This document shows positions 8,076 through 14,954 of a stretch of DNA of 31,519 nucleotides, in pieces. The notes beneath the pieces were generated by a model, which was not told the DNA's origin, did no database searches, and saw only the letters and a program-made list of their open reading frames with translations. The stretch is from Chloroflexota bacterium (GTDB lineage: Bacteria; Chloroflexota; FW602-bin22; JACPRP01): NCBI GenBank assembly GCA_016210495.1, contig JACQUC010000007.1:1-31519 (forward strand). The letters run 5' to 3'. Each line of letters opens with the position of its first letter. Position 1 is the stretch's first letter. Position numbers and translations under genes: made by a program.

Positions 8076-9005
8076 ATGCAGGAATTCCTTGCCAAGAAGA
8101 CGGGAGCGGCTGGAATATCAATCGCTTCGAACAGCTTCCTGATACTTCTGAAACTTGCGGTGGGCGTGCTAACTGGCTCCGTGAGCGTGATCTCCGAAGC
8201 AGTTCATTCGTCCGTCGATCTGCTGGCTGCTCTTATGGCCTACTTCTCCGTGAGAGTCAGCGACCTGCCCCCCGATGACGAGCATCCCTATGGACACGGG
8301 AAGATCGAGAACCTCAGCGGCACGATCGAAGCTCTCTTGATCTTTGGGGCGGCCGCCTTCATAATCTACGAAGCCATCCAGAGAATGCTTCACGGCTTCG
8401 ACCTGGAATTCGTGGGTCTGGGCGTCGCCGTGATGGGCGTGTCCGCTCTGGTCAACACGCTGGTCTCCCGGTACCTCCTGCACGTTGCGGACAAGACCGA
8501 TTCGATCGCCCTGGGAGCCGATGCCTGGCACCTTCACACCGACGTTCTGACCTCGCTAGGGGTGTTCGGCGGCCTGATTCTCGTGCAGATAACAGGCCTC
8601 AAGATCCTGGACCCTCTGGTGGCGATTGGGGTAGCCCTTGTCATCTGCAAAGTGGCCTACGACATCACGAAGAAGTCGTCGTCAGACCTCCTGGACGAAA
8701 AGCTGCCCAGGCAAGAAGAGCAGGAGATCGTGGCCATTCTGGCGGGCCACGAGGAGCAGTTCGTCGAGTATCACGGATTCCGCACGCGAAAATCGGGGTC
8801 CAAGCGTCACGTCGATATGCACCTGGTGGTCGAGGGCTCGATCAGCGTGGCCGCGGCACACGAGTTCTGCGATCACCTTGAGAAGGACATCGAGCAGCAA
8901 TTCCCCAACTCGGACATCACCATCCACGTTGAGCCCTCGCCAACCCCGGGCAAGTCCGACGCACGGGAAGAGGAAATTGGCACCGCGCGCACAGATGCTG
9001 TATAA
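8076..9005 (+). CDS. Cation diffusion facilitator (probable zinc-type efflux transporter)
   Basis: This inner-membrane antiporter exports divalent metal ions in exchange for protons. The 309-residue protein has the family pattern of six membrane segments and a cytoplasmic ferredoxin-like C-terminal domain. The two metal-site signatures are HSSVD in the second segment (SEAVHSSVDLL) and HLHTD in the fifth (ADAWHLHTDVL). This HD-HD pairing is usual for zinc transporters. HPYGHGKIE, a typical loop motif, is also present. I chose ATG 8076 because AGAGG lies about 9 nt upstream and MQEFLAKKTGAAGIS matches the usual N-terminus. An in-frame GTG at 7989 exists but falls in the structured leader hairpin. 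Regulation through that leader is possible. Confidence 0.93.
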   Translation: MQEFLAKKTGAAGISIASNSFLILLKLAVGVLTGSVSVISEAVHSSVDLLAALMAYFSVRVSDLPPDDEHPYGHGKIENLSGTIEALLIFGAAAFIIYEAIQRMLHGFDLEFVGLGVAVMGVSALVNTLVSRYLLHVADKTDSIALGADAWHLHTDVLTSLGVFGGLILVQITGLKILDPLVAIGVALVICKVAYDITKKSSSDLLDEKLPRQEEQEIVAILAGHEEQFVEYHGFRTRKSGSKRHVDMHLVVEGSISVAAAHEFCDHLEKDIEQQFPNSDITIHVEPSPTPGKSDAREEEIGTARTDAV

Positions 9006-9006
9006 T
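8977..9006 (+). promoter_or_regulatory. Promoter for the small membrane protein gene
   Basis: TTGGCA (8977-8982), 18 bp, then TATAAT (9001-9006) lies in the last codons of the transporter gene. The TATAAT box contains the transporter's TAA stop. The expected transcript crosses the inverted-repeat element at 9042-9198 before reaching the TTG at 9252. Confidence 0.7.
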
Positions 9007-9041
9007 CGCAGCGTCGCGGGCGGTGAAGGGTTGTCGCATCC

Positions 9042-9198
9042 ACTTGTAGCCGCACCCTTCAGGGTGCGCGTGCCTGTTCGTGTGCCGAGGTGCCCGAAAG
9101 CAACGTCGGGTCCGCCTGAGGCGGACTGTGGCGAGGACGTCCTCGCGCCGACCTGGTACAGCAAGGGCCCGCGTAGGCTGAAGCCTGCGGCTACAAGT
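9042..9198. repeat. 157-bp inverted-repeat (MITE-like) element with four hairpins
   Basis: Perfect 13-bp terminal inverted repeats, ACTTGTAGCCGCA (9042-9054) and its complement (9186-9198), bound the element. Inside are GCACCC/GGGTGC next to the left end, GTCCGCC-TGA-GGCGGAC, GCGAGGACGTCCTCGC, and a GGCT/AGCC hairpin next to the right end. There is no coding capacity. It resembles the dispersed 'GTAGGCTGAAGCCTGCGGCTAC' family by eye. No clear target-site duplication is seen. Confidence 0.75.
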
Positions 9199-9251
9199 AC
9201 ACGGCCGCACCATCGCTACCACGTGACAGATGCGTTTGCGGAGAGTGCACC

Positions 9252-9560
9252 TTGACCAAAAAAAGCATGTCTGCACGCTTTGCGGCAGGCAAACAAAAGA
9301 AAACAAAGAAGAAGGGGCCGAGGCCGATTGTACCCTCGACTGTCGATCAGCCCGTCTCCCGGCGATTCGAGGCGCCGACGACCACGTCGTCGGGGTTTGT
9401 GCCACGGTCTGTGCTGGCCAGCGTAGCGGCAAAACCCTCCCGCATCGCATCCGGCCTAGCCACCGATTATGGCTACGTCCTGAGCGATCTTAGGAGGATC
9501 GCGGTGGTGGCCGGCAGCATGTTGGTCATCTTGCTAATCCTGTTCTTCATCATAAGATAA
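9252..9560 (+). CDS. Small basic protein with one C-terminal membrane anchor
   Basis: I do not recognise this 102-residue protein. The first 25 residues are strongly basic (KQKKTKKKGPR). A Ser/Pro/Thr-rich middle with no evident domain follows. Residues about 83-101 form a single hydrophobic segment (VVAGSMLVILLILFFII) at the very C-terminus. That suggests a tail-anchored protein with a cytoplasmic basic region able to meet nucleic acid or acidic lipid. The TTG start at 9252 is supported by GGAGAG 6 nt upstream; ATG 9267 is the alternative. A good promoter (8977-9006) precedes it. Its last 27 bp overlap the convergent kinase gene tail to tail. It is probably a real gene, of unknown function. 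Confidence 0.7.
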   Translation: MTKKSMSARFAAGKQKKTKKKGPRPIVPSTVDQPVSRRFEAPTTTSSGFVPRSVLASVAAKPSRIASGLATDYGYVLSDLRRIAVVAGSMLVILLILFFIIR

Positions 9561-10562
9561 TGGAGCGGGCCTGAGACCACGGATAGCCTCGCGCAGCTCG
9601 CTGGCGGTGCTGACGGCGTTGCCTAGCTTGCGAACGACCATGCCCGCGGCGAAATTGGACAGGTGAGCGGCTTCGAGAAGGGTGGCACCCGCCACGAGCG
9701 CCAGGGTGAGAACGGCTATCACCGTGTCTCCCGCTCCCGTGACGTCGAACACCTCGCTCTTGTTAGCAACCGGTATGTGGGCGTAAACATCGCCGCGCGC
9801 GACGGACATACCATTGCCACCTCTGGTGATCACCACCGATTCTACCCGCAGTTTTCTCAGCAGATCGCGGGCCGCTGGCTCGAAGCTTGCCTCCTCGCCA
9901 AGCGAACAGCCGAGCCGGAATTCTGCTTCCTGCTGATTGCATTTCACAAGGCTAAAGCGCTTGAACTTGAACAGGTCCCCCTGTGAATCGGCCGTGGTGA
10001 GCTTGCCATGTCGCGTCGCCATCCGCAGCACGGCTTTCACGAGATCGCCATCCACCAGGCCACTGCGGTAGTCGCTGATCAAGCAAGCGTCAACTTCTGG
10101 AATAGTGGATTCCAGATAGCTCAAGACCTTGCGAGCCACGGTCCGATCCAGCCTCCGGCGGTCTAACCTGTCAATTCTGGCCACCTGCTGGCGGATGCGG
10201 GTGCCATCTTCGGCGACGACGCGCGTCTTGGTCGTAGTCGGACGAGACGGATCTATCACCATACCGCCGACGTCGATGCCCGTCCCCTGCAGATGGCGTC
10301 TCAGCTCCTCGCCGGCGTCGTCGCGCCCGACCACGCCGACCGCGTAAGCCTGTGCCCCCAGACTTTGGATATTGTTGGCCGGGTTGGCCGCGGCCCCCGG
10401 CACGCTGAACTGACGATCGAACTCGATTATGGGGATGGGTGCCTCGCGAGAAAGACGGCTAGCCCGGCCCACGACATACTGATCCAGGACAAGATCGCCG
10501 ACGACCAGCACTTTCTTGCCGGCAAACGCGTCTATGTGGCGCATCAACCGCATTTTGTCCAT
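9534..10562 (-). CDS. PfkB-family sugar kinase, heptose-7-phosphate kinase (HldA/HldE1-like)
   Basis: This is likely D-glycero-beta-D-manno-heptose 7-phosphate kinase, a step toward ADP-heptose. The N-terminal block VLVVGDLVLDQYVVGRASRLS and APIPI follow the RfaE/HldE kinase pattern, and DVTGAGDT (residues 273-280, D279 as catalytic base) is the PfkB signature. The usual GG(A)ANVA block reads PGAAANPANN, a variant. The protein is 342 residues, so the HldE adenylyltransferase half is absent and must be encoded elsewhere if the pathway is complete. It overlaps the upstream GT9 gene by 19 bp, and GAGGGGG lies about 6 nt before its ATG. The pairing with two GT9 enzymes supports a heptose role, but another PfkB substrate is possible. 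Confidence 0.82.
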   Translation of the reverse strand: MDKMRLMRHIDAFAGKKVLVVGDLVLDQYVVGRASRLSREAPIPIIEFDRQFSVPGAAANPANNIQSLGAQAYAVGVVGRDDAGEELRRHLQGTGIDVGGMVIDPSRPTTTKTRVVAEDGTRIRQQVARIDRLDRRRLDRTVARKVLSYLESTIPEVDACLISDYRSGLVDGDLVKAVLRMATRHGKLTTADSQGDLFKFKRFSLVKCNQQEAEFRLGCSLGEEASFEPAARDLLRKLRVESVVITRGGNGMSVARGDVYAHIPVANKSEVFDVTGAGDTVIAVLTLALVAGATLLEAAHLSNFAAGMVVRKLGNAVSTASELREAIRGLRPAPLSYDEEQD

Positions 10563-11896
10563 TGGCGTCCCCCTCGCTGGAACGTACTCCGGCTGGGCAG
10601 CCCCAAGCCGACACCCTGTCCTTCGTCTAGCAATTGCTCCACAGCTACCAGTACGTCTTCCGCCCTAATGGCGAGCATACAGTCGCCACCGAAAACCCGA
10701 TCAACTGGTGCGGACAGATTGTTGCATGGACTGCACGCCAGCCCGGCTCTGACGATCCGGTGCAGGCGCGCATCACCGCACGGCCCATAGATAAGGTGGT
10801 CGCTGGGACCGAAGAGGTGGACCGTGGGCACGCCGCAGGCCGTCGCCAGGTGCAGTGGGCCGCTGTCCACCCCGATGACCAGTTGACACTGTTGAAAGAT
10901 GGCCGCGAGCTGCCCGAGCGTGGTGTCTCCTGCCGCTACCAGGCAGTTCCCGCCGGCTTTCCCAGCTATTTCATCGACCATGCCTCGTTCGGAGCTGGAG
11001 CCCGTCAGCAGCAGTTTCACCCCGTGCTTCCTTTGAATGCCTTGCGCCACGGCCGCGAAGCCCGACGTCGTCCAGAGTTTCATATCGCCTCCGACGCCCG
11101 GATGAATGGCGACCAGCGGATCGCCGGGGTCGACGCCACGAGCCTGCAAGTACTCGGCCGCGAACTGCTGTTCCTGCGGCGTGACGACGAAATCCAGCTC
11201 ACACTGCTCAACGACAGTGCTGGCGGCGCCGTCCAGGCCGAGGGAAGCTTCGACAAGCCTGAGATTCCGCTCGACGCTATGGCTACGGCCCTGGAGCGGG
11301 ACGATCTGGGTCAAGAACGGCGAGCAGTCCTGCTGATCGTAACCAACGCGTTGGCCAACGCGGAGCAGGCATGTCAAGAGCGCACCCCACCAAAAATCGG
11401 AGCGCAGGTTCAAAGCGGCATCGAATTCATATCTGGAAAGCATCCTGGCAAGTCCGATGAGAGCGGCGTACCGCCGCCAGAACGCGGGCAGCGGCCTCCG
11501 ATCGTACCACGGAAAGCCGAACGTCACGATCTCGTCTACGTGCGGGTTCCGCTCGATAACCCGACGCGACCACGGCCCTACTAGAAAGACGATGTGCGCC
11601 TCGGCCATATGCGCGCGCAGGAGACGCAACGCCGGCGTGGTGAACAGCACGTCCCCAATGTGATCGGGCCGGATCAGCAGAATGCGGGGCCGTCCCGCCC
11701 TCTCGCGCCGGCCGGGGTGAGCCTGTAGTGCGGGGGCTTGTCCCCCGCTCACCGCCTCGCGCCGACCGGGGCGAGCCTGTAGTGCGGGGGCTTGTCCCCC
11801 GCTCACCGCCTCGCGCCGACCGGGGCGGGGTACCAGTATCGGCGCGAAACCGCAGAGAAGATGACCAAACACCTGTCTAGCTAGTTTCGACTGCAT
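10544..11896 (-). CDS. GT9 heptosyltransferase-like protein with repeat-expanded linker
   Basis: The enzyme belongs to glycosyltransferase family 9, which adds ADP-heptose to lipid or polysaccharide acceptors. Family motifs include RILLIRPDHIGDVLFTTPA, AIHPGVGGDMKLW and IGVDSGPLHLATACGVPTV. The GT9 domain begins about 70 residues after ATG 11896. Before it lie a short hydrophobic stretch (ARQVFGHLLCGFAPILV) and two exact 18-residue repeats RPGRREAVSGGQAPALQA plus a partial third, encoded by a 54-bp DNA tandem repeat. No start codon suited to a normal-length protein lies between the repeats and the domain, so the repeats are probably translated. An in-frame GTG at 11989 would add 31 more residues. 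It lies between the other GT9 gene and the heptose kinase in one operon. Confidence 0.88.
   Translation of the reverse strand: MQSKLARQVFGHLLCGFAPILVPRPGRREAVSGGQAPALQARPGRREAVSGGQAPALQAHPGRRERAGRPRILLIRPDHIGDVLFTTPALRLLRAHMAEAHIVFLVGPWSRRVIERNPHVDEIVTFGFPWYDRRPLPAFWRRYAALIGLARMLSRYEFDAALNLRSDFWWGALLTCLLRVGQRVGYDQQDCSPFLTQIVPLQGRSHSVERNLRLVEASLGLDGAASTVVEQCELDFVVTPQEQQFAAEYLQARGVDPGDPLVAIHPGVGGDMKLWTTSGFAAVAQGIQRKHGVKLLLTGSSSERGMVDEIAGKAGGNCLVAAGDTTLGQLAAIFQQCQLVIGVDSGPLHLATACGVPTVHLFGPSDHLIYGPCGDARLHRIVRAGLACSPCNNLSAPVDRVFGGDCMLAIRAEDVLVAVEQLLDEGQGVGLGLPSRSTFQRGGRQWTKCG
11703..11826. repeat. 54-bp tandem repeat (2 full copies plus partial third)
   Basis: Units begin at 11703, 11757 and 11811 with TCGCGCCG. 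Each full unit holds a perfect hairpin, GCGGGGG-CTTGT-CCCCCGC. The period of 54 keeps the GT9 reading frame open. A related sequence with the same CTGTAGT...GGGCGCTTGTCCCC layout is at 20954-20978, so the unit comes from a dispersed repeat family. Confidence 0.9.
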
Positions 11897-11995
11897 AATG
11901 CAACCTGTAGAGGCGTCCCGAGACGGGATCCCGATTCCATCGGGAGACGGCCCTGTCCGCCCGGGGTGGGGCGGGGCACGGCTTCGCACCTGGAT

Positions 11996-13213
11996 TTAGC
12001 TCGCATACGTTGCCACATTCCTAGCCACCGATGCTGAGTCGTCCGTCCGCCTTGATCGCGACAGCAAATCGCGAGCGGCACGCCATACCTGATCCACCTC
12101 GATGCGTTCCGTGCAAACGTGCTCTGAACACTCCGGATACGCTCCGCGGGTGAAGCACGGACGGCAAGGCACGTCGCTGAAGACGACTGCGGCAGTGTTG
12201 GAATAGGGGCCATACATCCGTGCGTCCGACGGTCCGAAGATGGCCACTACCGGTGCGCTGACTGCGACAGCCAGGTGCATCGGGCCGGTGTCGTTGCCGA
12301 TGAAAAGGTCGGCTTTTTCGACGATGGCCGCCAGTTGTCCCAGCGTCAGCCGGCCGTGCAGATCCAGGTAGGCGCTGCGCATCCCGCTTTTCACGTTCGC
12401 CACCACTTCTGCATCCTCGTTAGAGCCGGCCAGGACGATCCGGGCGCCGAACTCCTCGGCCAGGCGGTCCGCGACCGCGGCGAAGCGCCGGGCAGGCCAC
12501 CGTTTTGCCGTCAGCAGCATCCCGGGATTGGCTCCCCCGCCGGGATGAATCACCACCAGTGGACCTGCGGCGTTTTTCTCGCCCAACAGCGCCGCCGTCG
12601 ACGCGCGATCTTCCTCGTCGACGAAGTACTCGAGTCTCGGCTCGCCGGGGACGACGCCGATGGCACGCACAGTGTCCAGATACAACTCCGCCTCGTGCTT
12701 GATCTCTTTGCACGGCACCCGCACGTTGAGCGAAAAGCCGCGGCCCTCGCTGTCCAGCCCGATGCGTGCCGGGATGCCGGCCAGGTACGGAACCAGCGTT
12801 AGCCAGAGCGATCGCTCCAGGACAAAGCAGGCGTCGAACTTGCCTTGGCGAAGGCACCTCACCAGCGAAAGGTATTCGGCGAGACTGTAGCCTCGACCGG
12901 CGCCAACCCGGCCGCAATCGATCACCTCGTCGACTTTGGGATTGCCCGAGATCACGGCCCTCGACCACGACCCGACCACGAAGGCGATCCTGGCATCCGG
13001 AAACGCGGACCGCAATGAAGCCAGCGTGGGCGTGGCCATGAGCACGTCGCCCAGACAGCAAGGTTTCAGAATGGCAATCGCCTTCGGGTCGCGCAATCTC
13101 GCGGGGTTTGCCTTCGGGTAAGGTGCGGCCAGGATGCGACAAATGCCCTCGACAAGGCGATCTTTCATTTTTGTGGATAAAGCACGCAACGGAATCGACT
13201 CCGTACTAGGCAA
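11996..13213 (-). CDS. GT9 heptosyltransferase-like protein
   Basis: A second family 9 glycosyltransferase. Motifs are CCLGDVLMATPTLASLR near residue 53, VIHPGGGANPGM with KRWPARRF for the nucleotide-sugar region, and FIGNDTGPMHLAVAV in the C-terminal Rossmann domain. It ends with a cysteine-bearing stretch (PCRPCFTRGAYPECSEHVC) of the kind found in some GT9 proteins. The longest frame starts at TTG 13213, but TTG 13189 has a better GGAG upstream and ATG 13168 is also in frame, so the start is uncertain by 15 residues. It precedes the other GT9 gene by a small gap and follows fabZ after a 222-bp repeat-filled gap. Acceptor and donor are inferred, not shown. Confidence 0.9.
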   Translation of the reverse strand: MPSTESIPLRALSTKMKDRLVEGICRILAAPYPKANPARLRDPKAIAILKPCCLGDVLMATPTLASLRSAFPDARIAFVVGSWSRAVISGNPKVDEVIDCGRVGAGRGYSLAEYLSLVRCLRQGKFDACFVLERSLWLTLVPYLAGIPARIGLDSEGRGFSLNVRVPCKEIKHEAELYLDTVRAIGVVPGEPRLEYFVDEEDRASTAALLGEKNAAGPLVVIHPGGGANPGMLLTAKRWPARRFAAVADRLAEEFGARIVLAGSNEDAEVVANVKSGMRSAYLDLHGRLTLGQLAAIVEKADLFIGNDTGPMHLAVAVSAPVVAIFGPSDARMYGPYSNTAAVVFSDVPCRPCFTRGAYPECSEHVCTERIEVDQVWRAARDLLSRSRRTDDSASVARNVATYAS

Positions 13214-13250
13214 TCTGCAAAGATAGCAACTGTTGCTGCCTAGAGATCGA

Positions 13251-13328
13251 CCCTCACCCTAACCCTCTCCCAGTCCTTCCCTCGATCTTCTTCCAAACGA
13301 GGGAAGGACCAGAGGGAGAGGGGACAGG
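13251..13328. repeat. 78-bp hairpin repeat, copy 1 (intergenic)
   Basis: GTCCTTCCCTCG (13273-13284) pairs perfectly with CGAGGGAAGGAC (13298-13309), and outer CCCTCTCCC/GGGAGAGGG segments extend the stem. The reverse complement matches 15856-15933 at 77 of 78 positions by eye. It sits between fabZ and the first GT9 gene and may terminate or process their transcript. Confidence 0.9.
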
Positions 13329-13397
13329 ACGGTCAGCTCATCCAGGCTCTCTATCACTTCCGCGCCATGTTCTCTTGACGTCGCCTCCACTTCCCCA

Positions 13398-13433
13398 TTC
13401 CGTGCCTTCCGTGTCTTCCGTGGTTACGTAACC
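13398..13433. repeat. 9-bp tandem repeats and 12-bp palindrome after fabZ
   Basis: TTCCGTGCC, TTCCGTGTC and TTCCGTGGT follow one another (13398-13424), running into the palindrome GGTTACGTAACC (13422-13433) just before the fabZ stop. The 9-bp periodicity resembles the CTTTGCGNC repeat at 27139-27165. Confidence 0.7.
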
Positions 13434-13435
13434 CT

Positions 13436-13903
13436 TCACTTATCAGCTTGTTTTTCAGGCCACGAGGCCACGGCGAACATTATCTCGCCTTCGGCTACTA
13501 GCTGCCCGTCCACGGTGGCTCGACCGGCGATCTTACCTACTGGTCCGCGCATCTTCGCCAGGGTCACTTCGAGGCGCAGCGTGTCACCAGGCAGGACCGG
13601 CTTCCGAAAACGGAAGTTGTCGATGCCGGCCAGCACGCCCAGCTTACCCTTATTCTCTTGCACGCTAAACATCGCCGCGGCCGCCGTCTGTGCCAGCGCC
13701 TCCACGATCAGCACGCCGGGCATGATCGCGTAATCGGGAAAGTGCCCCTGGAAAAACGGCTCGTTAATGGTTAAGTTCTTGATCCCCACGGCGTGTGTCC
13801 CATCCTCGGACAGCTCCACGATCTTGTCTACCAGCAGAAAGGGGTATCGGTGGGGGATAGCTTCCCGGATTTCCCTAACTCCGAGCGTTCTTGCCTCTGG
13901 CAT
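13436..13903 (-). CDS. fabZ: 3-hydroxyacyl-ACP dehydratase
   Basis: FabZ dehydrates 3-hydroxyacyl-ACP to trans-2-enoyl-ACP in fatty acid elongation. The 155-residue length is standard. The N-terminal [13 protein letters not shown] and the active-site segment [20 protein letters not shown] (H54 and E68 as the expected catalytic pair) are complete, and the C-terminal hotdog strand ([15 protein letters not shown]) is normal. The start overlaps the end of the upstream GT2 gene by 29 bp, with AGGA about 6 nt before the ATG, so the two are probably co-translated. Its placement beside glycolipid-type glycosyltransferases recalls lipid A gene clusters, but no lpx gene is present here. Confidence 0.96.
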   Translation of the reverse strand: MPEARTLGVREIREAIPHRYPFLLVDKIVELSEDGTHAVGIKNLTINEPFFQGHFPDYAIMPGVLIVEALAQTAAAAMFSVQENKGKLGVLAGIDNFRFRKPVLPGDTLRLEVTLAKMRGPVGKIAGRATVDGQLVAEGEIMFAVASWPEKQADK

Positions 13904-14864
13904 TGTGATCCTGCAACTCCTTTGCCATCTGAATCTCTATGCTCTTGACTCTGAAAAGTACGTCTTCGAGGAGGCGGCGGTTCGCGGCGATCAGGTCGGC
14001 AAGAAGGCCAATCAGCACTATCTGGAAGCCGACGATGAGAAATGCGGCAGACATGACGAGCGACTGGATGTGGCCACTGCCGTCGCCCGTGGCGACGTAG
14101 TAGAGAAACCTGCCCACGCCGGCAACGCCGATCAAAGAGACCACGAGGCCGATGTACGCGAAGACCTTCAGCGGCCGGTACATGGCGTAAGTCCTGACGA
14201 TGGTTGCCGCCGACTGCTTCACATAATCCCACAAACCGGACATAAGACGTGATTCACGAATGTTTTCGTTGACGGAAATGGGGACATAGGCGATGGCGGT
14301 CTGCTGCATGCCGGCCTGGATCAGGGTTTCAAGGGTGTAAGTGTAGTGGCCATGCACCTTAAGTCTTAGTGCCGCGTCGCGCGAGTAGGCTCTGAAACCG
14401 CTTGGGGCGTCGGGCACGCCGGTGCCCGAGAGCACGCGCACGATCCAGCTACCCACCGAAAGGAGCAGCTTCTTTCGGCGCGAGAAATGAGAAAGCTTAC
14501 CCGGCTGGCGATCCCCGACCACGACTTCGGCCCGGCCGTCGAGGATCGGCTGGATCAGACGGGGTATTTCCTCCTGGGGATACTGGTTGTCACCATCGGT
14601 ATTGACTATAATGTCCGCGCCCCGGTGCAGAGCGGCGTCGAGGCCGGTTTTGAAGGCAGCGGCAAGGCCCTTGTTGCCCACGTGGCGGACGATATGGTCC
14701 ACCCCGAGGTCTTGCGCCACCTGCACGGTGCGATCGGTCGAGCCGTCGTCGACCACCAGCGTCTCGATTTCGTCGATGCCTGGTATGCTCCTGGGCACGC
14801 CGGCGAGGACGAGCGGCAGCGTATTCTCTTCGTTGAAGCAAGGGATCTGGATGATCAGTTTCAC
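13875..14864 (-). CDS. GT2 polyprenyl-phosphate glycosyltransferase with membrane tail
   Basis: The enzyme probably loads a sugar onto a polyprenyl phosphate (DPM1/GtrB type), supplying lipid-linked donors to membrane glycosyltransferases. The GT2 domain covers about residues 1-220, with [21 protein letters not shown] and the DXD-like NTDGDNQYP. Two hydrophobic segments near 232-252 and 266-290 ([36 protein letters not shown]) form the membrane anchor. The GTG start at 14864 is preceded by GGAAG very close to it. A minus-strand promoter (TTGAAT, 17 bp, TATTAT) lies upstream. It leads the run GT2, fabZ, GT9, GT9, kinase. The multi-span proteins nearby are plausible users of its product. Confidence 0.92.
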   Translation of the reverse strand: MKLIIQIPCFNEENTLPLVLAGVPRSIPGIDEIETLVVDDGSTDRTVQVAQDLGVDHIVRHVGNKGLAAAFKTGLDAALHRGADIIVNTDGDNQYPQEEIPRLIQPILDGRAEVVVGDRQPGKLSHFSRRKKLLLSVGSWIVRVLSGTGVPDAPSGFRAYSRDAALRLKVHGHYTYTLETLIQAGMQQTAIAYVPISVNENIRESRLMSGLWDYVKQSAATIVRTYAMYRPLKVFAYIGLVVSLIGVAGVGRFLYYVATGDGSGHIQSLVMSAAFLIVGFQIVLIGLLADLIAANRRLLEDVLFRVKSIEIQMAKELQDHNARGKNARS

Positions 14865-14892
14865 GCTTCCAAGGCCGTCGCGAATTTGGTTG

Positions 14893-14898
14893 TATAAT
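14893..14898 (+). promoter_or_regulatory. -10 box for the lipobox membrane protein gene
   Basis: A perfect TATAAT lies 56 bp upstream of ATG 14955. No good -35 is found at standard spacing. It physically overlaps the divergent -10 on the other strand, so the two promoters may compete for polymerase. Confidence 0.4.
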
Positions 14899-14922
14899 AC
14901 TATTTATCGCCAACGTATTCAA
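14894..14922 (-). promoter_or_regulatory. Promoter for GT2-fabZ-GT9 operon
   Basis: TTGAAT (14922-14917), 17 bp, then TATTAT (14899-14894) on the minus strand, about 30 bp before the GTG at 14864. It overlaps the plus-strand -10 at 14893-14898. Confidence 0.6.
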
Positions 14923-14954
14923 CCGGCTTGCACGTTTGCTAAGATGGTGGTGCA

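Noticed and set aside
11703..11826. Possible CRISPR array
   Set aside because: The 54-bp units are directly adjacent with no variable spacers, and no cas genes are present.
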